NCBI RefSeq assembly: GCF_001419985.1
Contig: NZ_LJAL01000002.1
Location: forward strand, 1 to 64,000
Length of the DNA stretch: 64,000 bases
Direction: 5' to 3'
From: Loktanella sp. 5RATIMAR09
GTDB lineage: Bacteria; Pseudomonadota; Alphaproteobacteria; Rhodobacterales; Rhodobacteraceae
Each line of letters begins with the position of its first letter. Position 1 is the stretch's first letter. Below are positions 53,444 to 62,489 of this stretch, in pieces. Made by a program: the position numbers and the translations under genes. The notes under the pieces are model-generated. The model worked only from the letters and a program-made list of their open reading frames with translations, did not search any database and was not told where the DNA came from.

Positions 53444-54700
53444 ATGCCCTTGATGAAAAGCTGGGTGGCCAGCGCCAATTCCGCCGAGACACCTTTTCCG
53501 CTGAACAACCTGCCATATGGCGTGTTTTCACGCGCCGGAGAAGATCCGCGCTGCGGCGTCGCAATCGGGGATATGATCCTTGATATGGCGGCACTGGAAG
53601 CGGCTGGATTGATTGCACTGGACGCGGAAGCGGTATTCGATCTGCCGTTCTGGAATCAGGTGATGGAATTGGCGCCAGAGGTCTGGGCCAAGCTGCGCGG
53701 GCATCTACACGCCATGCTGGTCGACGGGTCTGGCGACCAAGCCACCATCGCGCCCTATCTTGTGCCACAGGCGGATGCGCAGTTGCACATGCCGTTTATG
53801 GTCTCCGAGTACACGGATTTTTACGCCGGTCGCCAGCATGCACAGAACATGGGCGCGATCCTGCGCGGATCCCCTGATCTGCCGGCAAATTGGCTGCACA
53901 TTCCGATCGGGTACAATGGCCGCGCGTCATCGGTTGTGGTCTCGGGTACACAGATCAACCGCCCCAATGGTCAGACAAAAGCGCCGGATGCCGATATGCC
54001 GTCTTTTGGCCCGTCCAAACGGCTGGATATCGAGCTTGAAATAGGCGCGATTGTCGGCACACCCTCGGAGTTTGGCGCACCCGTCACCGTTGATCAGGCC
54101 GACGCCATGATCTTCGGCTTTGTCCTGCTGAATGACTGGTCCGCGCGTGATATTCAGGCGTGGGAGTACCAACCTCTCGGGCCGTTTCAGGGCAAGGCGT
54201 TCGGCACCTCGATCTCTCCATGGATTGTCACGAAAGCCGCACTGGAACCGTTCCGCGTGCCGACACCCGCGTGCGAAAAGGCATTGCTGCCCTATCTGGA
54301 TGGCACAATTGACGGGCTTTACGACATCGCGCTTGAAGTCCTGATGCAGCCCGAAGGTGCAGCCAAACCGACGTCGATCTGCAAGACCAACGCCAAGCGG
54401 CTGTATTATTCTGCCGCTGAACAGTTGTGCCATCATGCAAGCGGCGGCTGCGGCATGAATGCGGGTGATCTCTTGGGGTCGGGGACGATCTCGGGGCCAG
54501 AAAAATCCGAATTCGGATCACTGATGGAACTCAGCTGGGCAGGGCGCGCGCCATTCACGCTCGACACCGGTGAGATACGCACATTCATCGAAGATAACGA
54601 CACGTTGATCCTGCGCGGTGCCGCACTGGGCGACGGGTATCAAATCGGGTTTGGAACCTGCACGGGCAAGATCCGCCCTGCGGTCAAATTCCCTGCATAG
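53444..54700 (+). CDS. fahA: Fumarylacetoacetase
   Basis: A 418-residue hydrolase that splits 4-fumarylacetoacetate to fumarate and acetoacetate. FMVSEYTDFYAGRQHAQNMG near 115 (catalytic and metal residues), IELEIGAIVG near 196-205 (metal Glu pair), FGFVLLNDWSARDIQAWEYQPLGPFQGKAFGTSISPW near 223-259 and GCGMNAGDLLGSGTISGP near 333 are diagnostic. ATG 53444 follows GAAAGG. It is 35 bases after hmgA; no maleylacetoacetate isomerase gene lies between them. Confidence 0.94.
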   Translation: MPLMKSWVASANSAETPFPLNNLPYGVFSRAGEDPRCGVAIGDMILDMAALEAAGLIALDAEAVFDLPFWNQVMELAPEVWAKLRGHLHAMLVDGSGDQATIAPYLVPQADAQLHMPFMVSEYTDFYAGRQHAQNMGAILRGSPDLPANWLHIPIGYNGRASSVVVSGTQINRPNGQTKAPDADMPSFGPSKRLDIELEIGAIVGTPSEFGAPVTVDQADAMIFGFVLLNDWSARDIQAWEYQPLGPFQGKAFGTSISPWIVTKAALEPFRVPTPACEKALLPYLDGTIDGLYDIALEVLMQPEGAAKPTSICKTNAKRLYYSAAEQLCHHASGGCGMNAGDLLGSGTISGPEKSEFGSLMELSWAGRAPFTLDTGEIRTFIEDNDTLILRGAALGDGYQIGFGTCTGKIRPAVKFPA

Positions 54701-54712
54701 AGGACAGATAAA

Positions 54713-55663
54713 ATGGCAAAAGCATTCGCATCCCAAGGGGATATGACCGAAAAGAAGATCACCTTTGACGAAGTCGGCGAAGGGCTTTGGGCCTTCACCG
54801 CCGAAGGTGATCCGAATTCGGGCGTCATTATCGGCGATGACAGCGTCATGATCGTCGAGGCGCAGGCGACGCCGCGGCTGGCCAACAAGGTTATTGAAAA
54901 GGTGCGCGAGGTTACCGACAAACCGATCAGCCACGTTGTGCTGACCCATTATCACGCGGTGCGCGTGCTGGGTGCATCGGCCTATGGTGCCGATCAGATT
55001 ATCATGTCCGATACCGCCCGTGCCATGGTTGTCGAGCGGGGGCAGGAGGATTGGGACAGTGAATTCCAACGCTTCCCGCGTCTTTTCGAGGGCCATGAAT
55101 CGATCCCCGGCCTGACGTATCCAACCACGACCTTCAGCGATGCCATGACCGTCTATCTGGGCAAACGCCGTGTGGATATCAAACACATCGGCCGTGCCCA
55201 TACGGCAGGTGACGCGGTCATTCATGTGCCGGATCAGAACGTGATGTTCACAGGCGATATCGTGGAAGACCATTCCGCCTGTTATTGCGGTGACGGCTAT
55301 TTCGGGGATTGGGGCCAGACGCTTGATAACATCAAGGCTTATGATGTGGATGCGATTGCACCCGGTCGCGGGGGGGCGTTGATCGGCAAAGAGGCTGTGG
55401 AACGCGCCATTGAAAGCACCCGTGATTTCGTCGCAAGCACCTATGAGCCGGCCAAGAAGGTCGCCATGAGGGGTGGTTCACTGAAAGACGCATGGGACGC
55501 CGTGCGCGCGGAATGCGATCCGAAGTTCCACGATTACGCAATCTACGAACACTGCCTGCCGTTCAACGTCAGCCGCGCCTACGATGAGGCCCGCGGGATC
55601 TGGCATCCACGCATCTGGACCGACAAGCGTGATCTGGAAATGTGGGCGCAGTTGCAGGGCTGA
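54713..55663 (+). CDS. MBL-fold protein with altered metal motif
   Basis: A 316-residue metallo-beta-lactamase-fold protein. Where active members have H-x-H-x-D-H, this one has H-Y-H-A-V-R (THYHAVRVLGASAYG, near residues 79-92), so two of the metal ligands of that motif are lost. Later parts remain: HIGRAHTAGDAVIH near 158-171 and FTGDIVEDH near 180-188. It may bind one metal or have another chemistry. It is 12 bases after fahA and before the flavin hydroxylase, so it is part of the homogentisate operon. ACAGATAAA gives a weak ribosome site. Confidence 0.8.
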   Translation: MAKAFASQGDMTEKKITFDEVGEGLWAFTAEGDPNSGVIIGDDSVMIVEAQATPRLANKVIEKVREVTDKPISHVVLTHYHAVRVLGASAYGADQIIMSDTARAMVVERGQEDWDSEFQRFPRLFEGHESIPGLTYPTTTFSDAMTVYLGKRRVDIKHIGRAHTAGDAVIHVPDQNVMFTGDIVEDHSACYCGDGYFGDWGQTLDNIKAYDVDAIAPGRGGALIGKEAVERAIESTRDFVASTYEPAKKVAMRGGSLKDAWDAVRAECDPKFHDYAIYEHCLPFNVSRAYDEARGIWHPRIWTDKRDLEMWAQLQG

Positions 55664-55688
55664 GGTTTCCGTCCGGGAGGGTCAATAT

Positions 55689-57314
55689 ATGGTCGACGTG
55701 CGCTACGACATCGCATTCAAGCTCTATCCCTACGAAAAAACAGCCGCCATCGGGGCCGCGCCTGTACGCCATCCCGTCGTCATCATCGGGGGCGGGCCTG
55801 TAGGTATGGCCGCCGCCCTTGATCTGGGGCGCAAGGGCACGCCGGTGCTGGTGCTTGATGATCATGAAGGGGTCGGGCAGGGCAGCCGCGCCATTTGTTT
55901 TGCCAAACGCACCCTTGAGATTTGCGACCGCTTGGGCGCTGGGCAGGCGATGGTCGACAAGGGCGTCGTCTGGAACGTGGGTAAAGTGTTTCGTGGCGAC
56001 CAGAAGGTTTTTGAATTCAATCTTCAGCCCGAAGACGGGCACAAAGCGCCTGCCTTCATCAATCTGCAACAACCCTATTTCGAGAAATACCTTGTCGATG
56101 CCATCCGCAAGGCCCAAAGCGACGGATGCCCGATTGAAATCAGGGGGCAGAACGCCGTGACCGGAATAACCGTGCATGACGATCATGTCGGTGTCGACAT
56201 CGACACGCCTGACGGGCCTTATCAGCTTGAGGCCGACTGGCTGATCGCCTGTGATGGCGCGCGTTCGCCCACCCGCGATATGTTGGGGCTGCGGTTTGAC
56301 GGGCGCGTGTTCGAGGATAACTTTCTGATTGCCGACGTGAAAATGACAGCTGATTTCCCGACCGAGCGTTGGTTCTGGTTCGAACCGCCTTTCAAGGACA
56401 GCGGCGCATCGGCCCTGTTGCACAAACAACCTGACGATATCTGGCGCATTGATTTCCAATTGGGGTGGGACATTGACCGTGCCAAGGAACTGAAGCCCGA
56501 GAATATTCGTGCGCGGGTTGATGCGATGTTGGGCGAGGGGGCGGACTACACGCTTGAGTGGACATCAATCTACACATTCCAATGCCGGCGGATGGAAAAT
56601 TTCCGCCACGGACGCGTGCTGTTCGCGGGTGATAGCGCGCATCAGGTTTCGCCGTTCGGTGCGCGCGGCGCCAATTCGGGTGTGCAAGACGCCGATAATC
56701 TCGCGTGGAAGCTTGATCTTGTTGTGAAAGGCCGCGCACCAGAGAGCTTACTGGACAGTTATTCGCAAGAACGGGTGCATGGCGCGGATGAAAACATCCT
56801 TAATTCAACCCGCGCGACGGATTTCCTGACGCCAAAGAGCGCGATCAGCAAAGTCTTCCGGAATGCTGTTCTTGAGTTGGCGCAAAAACACGCCTTTGCG
56901 CGGCCCTTGGTCAATTCCGGCCGCCTGTCGGTTCCGTGTGTCTATGACGGGCTGTCGCTGAACGGGCCGGATGATCTGAACGGACCAGCGCGTAGCCGTG
57001 TCGGGGCCAGTTGTGCCGATGCGCCTATGGCGGATGGTTTTTTGTTGGAACAACTCGGCGGGGATTTCACGGTTTTGGCGTTGAATACCGCGCCACCTGA
57101 TGTTGCGGATGTCGATGGCATTGCGGTGCGGACGATCGAATTGGACACCGCGCGCGATGATCCTTCGGGGGCAATTGCGGCAAGGTATCTGGGTGAGGAA
57201 CCCCACGGGATCTATCTGATCCGGCCCGACCAACATGTGGTCGCGCGCTGGGCTTCGGCTGATGCCGCAGATATCAAGGGTGCTGTGCGGACCGCAACAG
57301 GACGGGGACAGTAA
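55689..57314 (+). CDS. FAD aromatic hydroxylase, MhaA-like
   Basis: A 541-residue class A flavin monooxygenase of the MhpA/PheA type. FAD motif IIGGGPVGMAAALDLGRKG is near residues 31-49, CDGARSPTRDMLGL near 190, and LFAGDSAHQVSPFGARGANSGVQDADNLAWKL near 314-345. The long C-terminal thioredoxin-like part is present. It sits in a homogentisate operon and is followed two bases later by a 60-residue DUF2783 gene, as in the two-component 3-hydroxyphenylacetate 6-hydroxylase MhaA/MhaB of Pseudomonas putida. Homogentisate would be the product. GGGAGGG precedes the ATG. Confidence 0.8.
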   Translation: MVDVRYDIAFKLYPYEKTAAIGAAPVRHPVVIIGGGPVGMAAALDLGRKGTPVLVLDDHEGVGQGSRAICFAKRTLEICDRLGAGQAMVDKGVVWNVGKVFRGDQKVFEFNLQPEDGHKAPAFINLQQPYFEKYLVDAIRKAQSDGCPIEIRGQNAVTGITVHDDHVGVDIDTPDGPYQLEADWLIACDGARSPTRDMLGLRFDGRVFEDNFLIADVKMTADFPTERWFWFEPPFKDSGASALLHKQPDDIWRIDFQLGWDIDRAKELKPENIRARVDAMLGEGADYTLEWTSIYTFQCRRMENFRHGRVLFAGDSAHQVSPFGARGANSGVQDADNLAWKLDLVVKGRAPESLLDSYSQERVHGADENILNSTRATDFLTPKSAISKVFRNAVLELAQKHAFARPLVNSGRLSVPCVYDGLSLNGPDDLNGPARSRVGASCADAPMADGFLLEQLGGDFTVLALNTAPPDVADVDGIAVRTIELDTARDDPSGAIAARYLGEEPHGIYLIRPDQHVVARWASADAADIKGAVRTATGRGQ

Positions 57315-57316
57315 CT

Positions 57317-57499
57317 ATGAAACTCAATCTTGCGCCAAACATCAACGATCCTGACGGGTTCTATGATGAATTGCTGGGCGCGCATAGCGGGCTGAGCAAA
57401 GACGAAAGCGACGCGTTCAATGCGCGGTTGATCCTTGTTCTGGCCAACCATATCGGCGACCGCGATATCCTGCGCGCCGCCTTGGAAGCCGCGAAATAG
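57317..57499 (+). CDS. DUF2783 small protein, candidate MhaB-like coupling factor
   Basis: A 60-residue helical protein (LNDPDGFYDELLGAH-like start, ALNARLILVLANHIGD middle) of the DUF2783 family, which usually follows an FAD hydroxylase gene. In P. putida the small MhaB protein is needed for the hydroxylase to couple oxidation to hydroxylation; size and position match, which I take as inference rather than proof. It starts two bases after the hydroxylase stop. Confidence 0.8.
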   Translation: MKLNLAPNINDPDGFYDELLGAHSGLSKDESDAFNARLILVLANHIGDRDILRAALEAAK

Positions 57500-57607
57500 C
57501 GCAGCTTAACCGCAGGTCGACGGAGCGGCGCAACTGCCGCGGCCAAAGTATTCCGGAGCGTCAGGATTTTGCGAAAGCAGAAGCGTTTGATTTACAACGC
57601 GCAGGGA

Positions 57608-58048
57608 TCAACTGGCGGACTCGCGAATTTCAAGGATGGTGGTTTCGGACAGTTTCTGGATCAGGGTTTGTTCGACCTCGGCCATCACCTTGGACACACG
57701 GTCATGGAGCACATGTTCAACGCTGCACCCGTGCGCAGTGTCGTCCGTTTGTGGTGCGGCCAGTCGCTCGTCAAGGGCAAGGTAGACATCCGCAAGCGTG
57801 ATCTCTTGGGGTGGGCGGGCCAGTCGCCAGCCACCGGAATGCCCTGCTTCGGACACCAAAAGCCCGGCCTGTCGTAAACTCCCCAGCACCCTGCGCACGA
57901 CGACGGGGTTCGTGCCGGCGTGGGCGGCAATATCGGCGGATTTGCGCAAGCTGTCAGGCGCATGCGCCATATGGCTGAGCGTGTGCAGGGCAAGTGACAG
58001 GCGGCTATTGCGTTTCACGAGGTGATCTCCCGATATGCGGCTCTTCAT
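57608..58048 (-). CDS. Rrf2-family regulator without the Fe-S cysteines
   Basis: A 146-residue Rrf2-type winged-helix protein ([14 protein letters not shown], then [42 protein letters not shown] near 40-80). IscR and NsrR types carry three Cys for an iron-sulfur cluster; this protein has a single Cys (C108, HGCSVEH), so it must sense something else. It diverges from the zigA-like gene, and two inverted repeats fill the gap. An internal start near residue 11 is possible. Confidence 0.83.
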   Translation of the reverse strand: MKSRISGDHLVKRNSRLSLALHTLSHMAHAPDSLRKSADIAAHAGTNPVVVRRVLGSLRQAGLLVSEAGHSGGWRLARPPQEITLADVYLALDERLAAPQTDDTAHGCSVEHVLHDRVSKVMAEVEQTLIQKLSETTILEIRESAS

Positions 58049-58092
58049 GTAACAATTATAGTTGCGGGATTTGCGTAACTTCTCTAGTTACG
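58049..58092. promoter_or_regulatory. Two inverted repeats between the Rrf2 and ZigA-like genes
   Basis: Site A is GTAAC-AATTATA-GTTGC (58049-58065), with one mismatch between the arms. Site B is CGTAAC-TTCTCTA-GTTACG (58074-58092), a perfect inverted repeat. Both have the spacing of seven and their centres are 26 bases apart. They are likely operators for the Rrf2 protein, or site A could be a Zur-type box. Site A abuts the Rrf2 start codon. Confidence 0.6.
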
Positions 58093-58125
58093 GGAATCAA
58101 CGCTCACATTGCAAGGAAGCCAGCC

Positions 58126-59334
58126 ATGAACCGTCACCGTCTTCCCGTTACAGTCCTGTCAGGCTTCTTGGGTGCTGGCAAGACAACGCTGCTGAACAAC
58201 GTGCTCAACAATCGCGAGGGGCGGCGCGTTGCGGTGATCGTGAACGATAGATCCGAAGTGAACATTGACGCCGATCTGGTGCGCGCCGATGGCGCGCTGT
58301 CGCGCACCGACGAGACGCTGGTCGAGATGTCGAACGGCTGCATCTGCTGCACGCTGCGTGACGATCTTTTGCAAGAGGTGCGCCGCCTCGCAGTTATGGG
58401 GCGTTTTGACTATCTGCTGATCGAGTCTACCGGCATCTCTGAACCCCTGCCGGTCGCGGCTACCTTCGATTTCCGCGATGAGGCCGGTGAGAGCCTGTCG
58501 GATGTGGCGCGGCTTGACACGATGGTGACGGTCGTCGATGCGGTGAACCTGTTGCGTGACTATTCCAGCCACGACTTCCTGCGCGATCGGGGCGAGACGC
58601 TGGGCGCGGAGGACGACCGGACGCTGGTGAACCTGCTGGTCGAGCAGATCGAGTTTGCCGATGTGGTGATCCTGAACAAGATCAATGATGCCGGGCCCGA
58701 GCGGACGGATGCCGCGCGCAAGATCATCCGTAGCCTGAACGCAGATGCGCGGATCATCGAAACAAACCATTCCGGCGTTGCAGCGGATGCGATCTTGGAT
58801 ACGGGTCTTTTTGATTTCGAAAAGGCGCATGAACACCCGATGTGGGCAAAGGAGCTTTACGGATTTGCCGACCATGTGCCGGAAACCGAAGAATATGGCG
58901 TCTCATCCTACGTCTACCGTGCCCGCCAACCTTTTGAGCCTGAACGCATTCTCGCCGTTCTGAACGGCAATCTGCCCGGCGTGATCCGTGCCAAGGGCCA
59001 TTTCTGGATCGCAACACGGCCCGATTGGGTGGCTGAATTCTCGCTTGCGGGTGCGCTCTCGTCGGTCAAGCCGCTTGGCACATGGTGGGCGGCTGTGCCC
59101 CGCGACCGCTGGCCCGACGATGACAGCGCACGTGCCTACGCCGCACAGCATTGGTCCGAGCCATGGGGTGACCGGCGGCAAGAGATTGTCTTTATCGGTG
59201 CGGGTATCGACTGGCCTGCGATCAAGGCGCGGCTGGATGCCTGCCTGTTGCCCGAGACTACGGCAGCCGGACCTGACGCGCTGCCAGATCTGCCCGATCC
59301 TTTCCCGCTCTGGCGGCGTGCGGAGGCAACATGA
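58126..59334 (+). CDS. zigA: CobW/COG0523 GTPase, ZigA-like metallochaperone
   Basis: A 402-residue G3E-family GTPase. Walker A GFLGAGKT is at residues 13-20, the metal motif C72-I-C74-C75 ([11 protein letters not shown]) is intact, [12 protein letters not shown] near 96-107 is Walker B, and the C-terminal CobW domain includes [15 protein letters not shown]. The guanine-specificity motif reads NKIN rather than NKxD. Such proteins deliver zinc (or cobalt) to client enzymes, usually under zinc limitation. GCAAGGAAGCC precedes the ATG. Its stop overlaps the DUF6525 gene. Confidence 0.87.
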   Translation: MNRHRLPVTVLSGFLGAGKTTLLNNVLNNREGRRVAVIVNDRSEVNIDADLVRADGALSRTDETLVEMSNGCICCTLRDDLLQEVRRLAVMGRFDYLLIESTGISEPLPVAATFDFRDEAGESLSDVARLDTMVTVVDAVNLLRDYSSHDFLRDRGETLGAEDDRTLVNLLVEQIEFADVVILNKINDAGPERTDAARKIIRSLNADARIIETNHSGVAADAILDTGLFDFEKAHEHPMWAKELYGFADHVPETEEYGVSSYVYRARQPFEPERILAVLNGNLPGVIRAKGHFWIATRPDWVAEFSLAGALSSVKPLGTWWAAVPRDRWPDDDSARAYAAQHWSEPWGDRRQEIVFIGAGIDWPAIKARLDACLLPETTAAGPDALPDLPDPFPLWRRAEAT

Positions 59335-59609
59335 CCGGAAACCTTGGTGAAACAGGTCTCAAGCGGAAAAAGCGCAGACAGGATCCGATGCAGGCCTATG
59401 ACGCCCTCCCGCCTGTCTTGCGCGGGTGGCTGGCAGATGCGGCTTTGCCATGGTCTCCGGTGTCATGCCGCCGCATCTGGCGGCGCGCCCGTTTGCGCGG
59501 AGAACCGATCGAGGCCGTTCTGGCGCGCCTTGAGCGCGCGCAGGCGCAAACCCTTGCCAAAGATCCGATCTGGTGTGCCTCTCGCGCGGAGCCGCAGCGC
59601 GATCAATAG
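59331..59609 (+). CDS. DUF6525 family protein
   Basis: A 92-residue basic protein with the conserved core [28 protein letters not shown] near residues 23-50, which I associate with DUF6525 of Rhodobacterales. No function is known. Its ATG overlaps the zigA stop by four bases, so it is co-translated with the metallochaperone. Confidence 0.75.
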   Translation: MTGNLGETGLKRKKRRQDPMQAYDALPPVLRGWLADAALPWSPVSCRRIWRRARLRGEPIEAVLARLERAQAQTLAKDPIWCASRAEPQRDQ

Positions 59610-59665
59610 CCGGACCACGCAACGTGATTGGAATCCGCGCCCGCACGGACCTTTTGCAAAACCCG

Positions 59666-60496
59666 CTAGCGCCCTTCGATCTGGATCGAGAAGTTGCGCC
59701 GCGCGCCGGATGGTGGTGTCGGAAAGGGGCCCGCACCGCGCACCAGTTGCAGTGCCGCCTGATCCAGCGCGTCCGACCCTGAGGGGCGCGCCAGTGAGAC
59801 CGCAGTCAACCCGCCGTGAGGCCCGATACTAAAGGACACCACAGCAGCGCCCCGTGCCCGCACACGCGGTTTGCCGGCCTGTGACAGGATGCGCATGACC
59901 AGACCCGGATAGTTGCTTGCTGCGGCATTTCCCGCGGTCTGCTGACGCCCGCCGAGGCCGCTTTGTTGCGCGACGGCGTCCTGATGTCCCGATGCATCGC
60001 CTGCCTGCGCATTCCGATCTGCATTACCCGGCGCAGGGCTTGCTTGTGGGCGCTGGCGGGGTGGCGCGGCCTGCAAGGGCGGATGCGTGGCCGTGAAATC
60101 TGCGCGGCGCGCTTGGGGGCGCATTGCGCGTGCCACGGCGAGGCTGTCAGCGGCTTCTGCCACGATCCGCGCCTGTCGTGGCTGCACCGCGTCAGGCGCT
60201 GCGAAAGTGGTGTCGCGCATAACAGGCAAGGATTGTGTGGGTGTGATGCGTTCGGGCTGTATCTGTTCTACCGGCGCTATCTCTGCCGGTGCTGCCGATC
60301 GGGTGCTCTCGGGACGCATCGCGCTCAAGGTGCCGGCCGCCATGTCCGCAAACGCGCTGCCTAGCCGGACCTCGGCGGCACCGCCACCCCCCTCTGTCTG
60401 TGGCGTTTCCTGTGCGACAAGTGTGAGGGCCAGTGCGCTGTGGGCAACGAGGGCTACAGACACCGCCAAAAGCTTGGCTGGACCGGCGTGGCGCAT
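59666..60496 (-). CDS. tonB: TonB-family energy transducer
   Basis: A 276-residue protein. An N-terminal anchor helix (residues 8-28) is followed by a long Ala/Pro/Gln-rich linker spanning the periplasm (about 30-190). The C-terminal domain (about 194-276) has YPGLVMRILSQAGKPRVRARGAAVVSFSI and a GPF-PTPPSG segment, as in TonB. It passes ExbBD energy to outer-membrane receptors for iron or haem. It is the last gene of a five-gene operon; start overlaps exbD by one base. Confidence 0.87.
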   Translation of the reverse strand: MRHAGPAKLLAVSVALVAHSALALTLVAQETPQTEGGGGAAEVRLGSAFADMAAGTLSAMRPESTRSAAPAEIAPVEQIQPERITPTQSLPVMRDTTFAAPDAVQPRQARIVAEAADSLAVARAMRPQARRADFTATHPPLQAAPPRQRPQASPAPGNADRNAQAGDASGHQDAVAQQSGLGGRQQTAGNAAASNYPGLVMRILSQAGKPRVRARGAAVVSFSIGPHGGLTAVSLARPSGSDALDQAALQLVRGAGPFPTPPSGARRNFSIQIEGR

Positions 60497-60882
60497 TATT
60501 GCAACCCCTGTTCAGTTACGATCACGACGCGGTCCGCGCCAGCCGCGCGTAAGGCGCGACCATGCGCGACCAGCGTGGCCGCGGGTAAGTCGCGGTCAGG
60601 GATGATGCGGACGATCGTGCGTGCGGGTTCGGGAAGACCGGCGAAAAAATCCGCAGCCGAGGCGACAGCGACACCGCCATATGTCATGCGCCCGTCCGCA
60701 TGCAGAACCAGCGCATCGGCGGGTGCGGCACCTGCAAGATCAGCGGTCCGGACAAGCCGCAGATCTTTGTCCAGCGGCTTGGCCAGCGTGCCTGCGACGA
60801 GAAAGAAAATCAGCATCAGGAAAACGATATTGATCAGCGCGATGGTCGGTTCGCGCTCGCTTCGGGTGCGGCGCCGGTTCAT
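60496..60882 (-). CDS. exbD: ExbD-type protein (second of two)
   Basis: A 128-residue ExbD/TolR protein. It begins MNRRRTRSEREPTIALINIVFLMLIFFLVAGTL: basic tail then one membrane helix with the Asn/Asp position (INIVFLML, where Asn replaces the usual proton-carrying Asp). The remainder is the periplasmic domain. Loss of that Asp suggests a structural rather than proton-conducting role, or a specialised pair with the other ExbD. Overlaps neighbours by four and one bases. Confidence 0.85.
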   Translation of the reverse strand: MNRRRTRSEREPTIALINIVFLMLIFFLVAGTLAKPLDKDLRLVRTADLAGAAPADALVLHADGRMTYGGVAVASAADFFAGLPEPARTIVRIIPDRDLPAATLVAHGRALRAAGADRVVIVTEQGLQ

Positions 60883-61250
60883 GTCGCCTCCAGAACCGTC
60901 ACAGTGATGTGCGGGATCGCGCGGAGAGCCACAAGCAAATCGGTCAGTCGCTGCGCCGTCACATCAGCCCCGGTCGCGACCAGCACGCCAAGCGTGGCGT
61001 CACCGCTCCTGTGCGTGGCCAGCGCCGAGGATAAGTCACCAATGGCCGTTTCGGAACCGTTCAGGCGTAATGATCCTGTGGCCAGTGACAAAAAGACCGG
61101 ACGTTCAGAGGATTTGGTGCCGCCAGAGCCCGCTGCGGCAAACGCAACTTCGGAAACGCGGGTAAAGGTTGAGGACAGCATGAAAAACAAAAGCAGAAGG
61201 AAGATGACATCAATCAGTGATGTCAACGACAGCCTGCGCCTGCGTCGCAT
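60879..61250 (-). CDS. exbD: ExbD-type protein (first of two)
   Basis: A 123-residue ExbD/TolR protein with a basic N-terminus and one membrane helix (SLTSLIDVIFLLLLFFML), containing the conserved Asp of the proton channel (L-I-D-V-I-F). The periplasmic part follows. The ATG at 61250 lies just after the exbB stop; longer frames overlap exbB. Together with ExbB it forms the proton-driven motor. Confidence 0.87.
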   Translation of the reverse strand: MRRRRRLSLTSLIDVIFLLLLFFMLSSTFTRVSEVAFAAAGSGGTKSSERPVFLSLATGSLRLNGSETAIGDLSSALATHRSGDATLGVLVATGADVTAQRLTDLLVALRAIPHITVTVLEAT

Positions 61251-61251
61251 G

Positions 61252-61902
61252 TTACGCACGGGCAGGCGCCCCTTGTGGGTCCATGGCTTGACGAACACCT
61301 GAAGGCGACAGCACGGTATGCAGGGCCCTTTGCGCCAGTACGCGGTCTGCATCCATGCGCGCCTCGAACCAGCTCAGCATGACCGAAGTGGGCATTGCGA
61401 CGGCAAGGCCTGCGGCAGTGGTTAACAGGGCCACCCAGATGCCACCTGCAAGGATTGCAGGGTCGACTTGGCTGCCTGCCTGCTGAAGCGCCTGAAACGC
61501 AGAAATCATGCCAAGAACTGTACCGAACAAACCCAGCAGTGGCGCAAGCTGTGCGACGGAATCGAGAAACCTCAAGCCGCTTTCCAGCCGTGCAAACCGC
61601 GCTTCGGCCTCTGCTTCAAGGCGGGCCGCGTCCGTCTGGCCGTCAAGCGCCATGGTGACAACCGGAACAAGGTAGCTGCGCGACCGGCTCAGGTGATCAC
61701 GCGCGGCTGTCCTGTCGCCGGTATCCCAGGCTGCGATGGCGTTCTGCAAGGCTTTGTGGCGACCGACACCCGCCACGGTGAATTGCCAGAGTTTGAACAG
61801 CACCACCGCCAGAACCAGCACCGAAAGTGCGCAGAGCAGCAGGACAACCGGCCCGCCGAGTGCGGCTATACGCTGGATGCTTTCCTGAAGGGCGGTGATC
61901 AT
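61252..61902 (-). CDS. exbB: ExbB/TolQ-family proton channel protein
   Basis: A 216-residue MotA/TolQ/ExbB protein with three membrane helices (about 15-35, 110-130, 145-170). The conserved region LRFLDSVAQLAPLLGLFGTVLGMISAFQALQQAG near 92-126 and GIWVALLTTAAGLAVAMPTSV near 146-166 are typical. It starts inside the end of the preceding gene (four-base overlap). Confidence 0.9.
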   Translation of the reverse strand: MITALQESIQRIAALGGPVVLLLCALSVLVLAVVLFKLWQFTVAGVGRHKALQNAIAAWDTGDRTAARDHLSRSRSYLVPVVTMALDGQTDAARLEAEAEARFARLESGLRFLDSVAQLAPLLGLFGTVLGMISAFQALQQAGSQVDPAILAGGIWVALLTTAAGLAVAMPTSVMLSWFEARMDADRVLAQRALHTVLSPSGVRQAMDPQGAPARA

Positions 61903-62333
61903 CCCAGCACCTCGACACCGGTGCGGCTATGAAGCGCGAGCCCTTCGCTGCAAGCGCCTGCTGGCAGATTGTCTCCGGCGCAGGTTTCGACGCCGTTGAT
62001 CAGCAGGCGTCCCAATGACGCACATCCAAGTTCGGGCACCACAAATTGGCGGACGCGGGACCGGGCCGCGGGCAGGGCGCCAAAATCAAAGAGTGTGAGC
62101 CGGTCAACACGCCCTTGCGTGTCAAAAAGCACGGCTTCATAGACCGCTTGCCCGATATCATAGCCATGTCCGTTCTGAACAAGAAAACTTATCCGGCAGG
62201 CATCTTCGACAGGCTCTACGGCATTGAGTTCGATAGAGATATATGCGCCCTGTGCCTCTTCTGCGAGGGCGGGCGCGGCCAACAAACAGGCAGCCAGAAT
62301 GATGACTGCACGATCTGATTTGAATTTGGACAT
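61899..62333 (-). CDS. Secreted protein of unknown function, first gene of the TonB operon
   Basis: A 144-residue exported protein: signal peptide ending APALAEE near residue 25, then a beta-rich domain with four or five Cys (EDACRISF, ELGCASLG, VETCAGDNL, AGACSEG) that may form disulfides. The ATG at 62331-62333 follows GGTTGGAAA; a start 10 codons upstream is also possible. Its coupling to exbB suggests a periplasmic role in the same uptake system, but I recognise no family. Confidence 0.7.
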   Translation of the reverse strand: MSKFKSDRAVIILAACLLAAPALAEEAQGAYISIELNAVEPVEDACRISFLVQNGHGYDIGQAVYEAVLFDTQGRVDRLTLFDFGALPAARSRVRQFVVPELGCASLGRLLINGVETCAGDNLPAGACSEGLALHSRTGVEVLG

Positions 62334-62489
62334 TTTCCAACCTTCGATTTCCCGATGGGTCATCTGGCTGGAGCAACACGCCCTTGCTGGATTGCACTTT
62401 CTTACCATCCAGCAGGGTCGTGTTCAATACCTGATTAAATTAGTATGTAATTTTTACGCGGGCGTGGCACGCTGATCGTCCGGCTTGCG

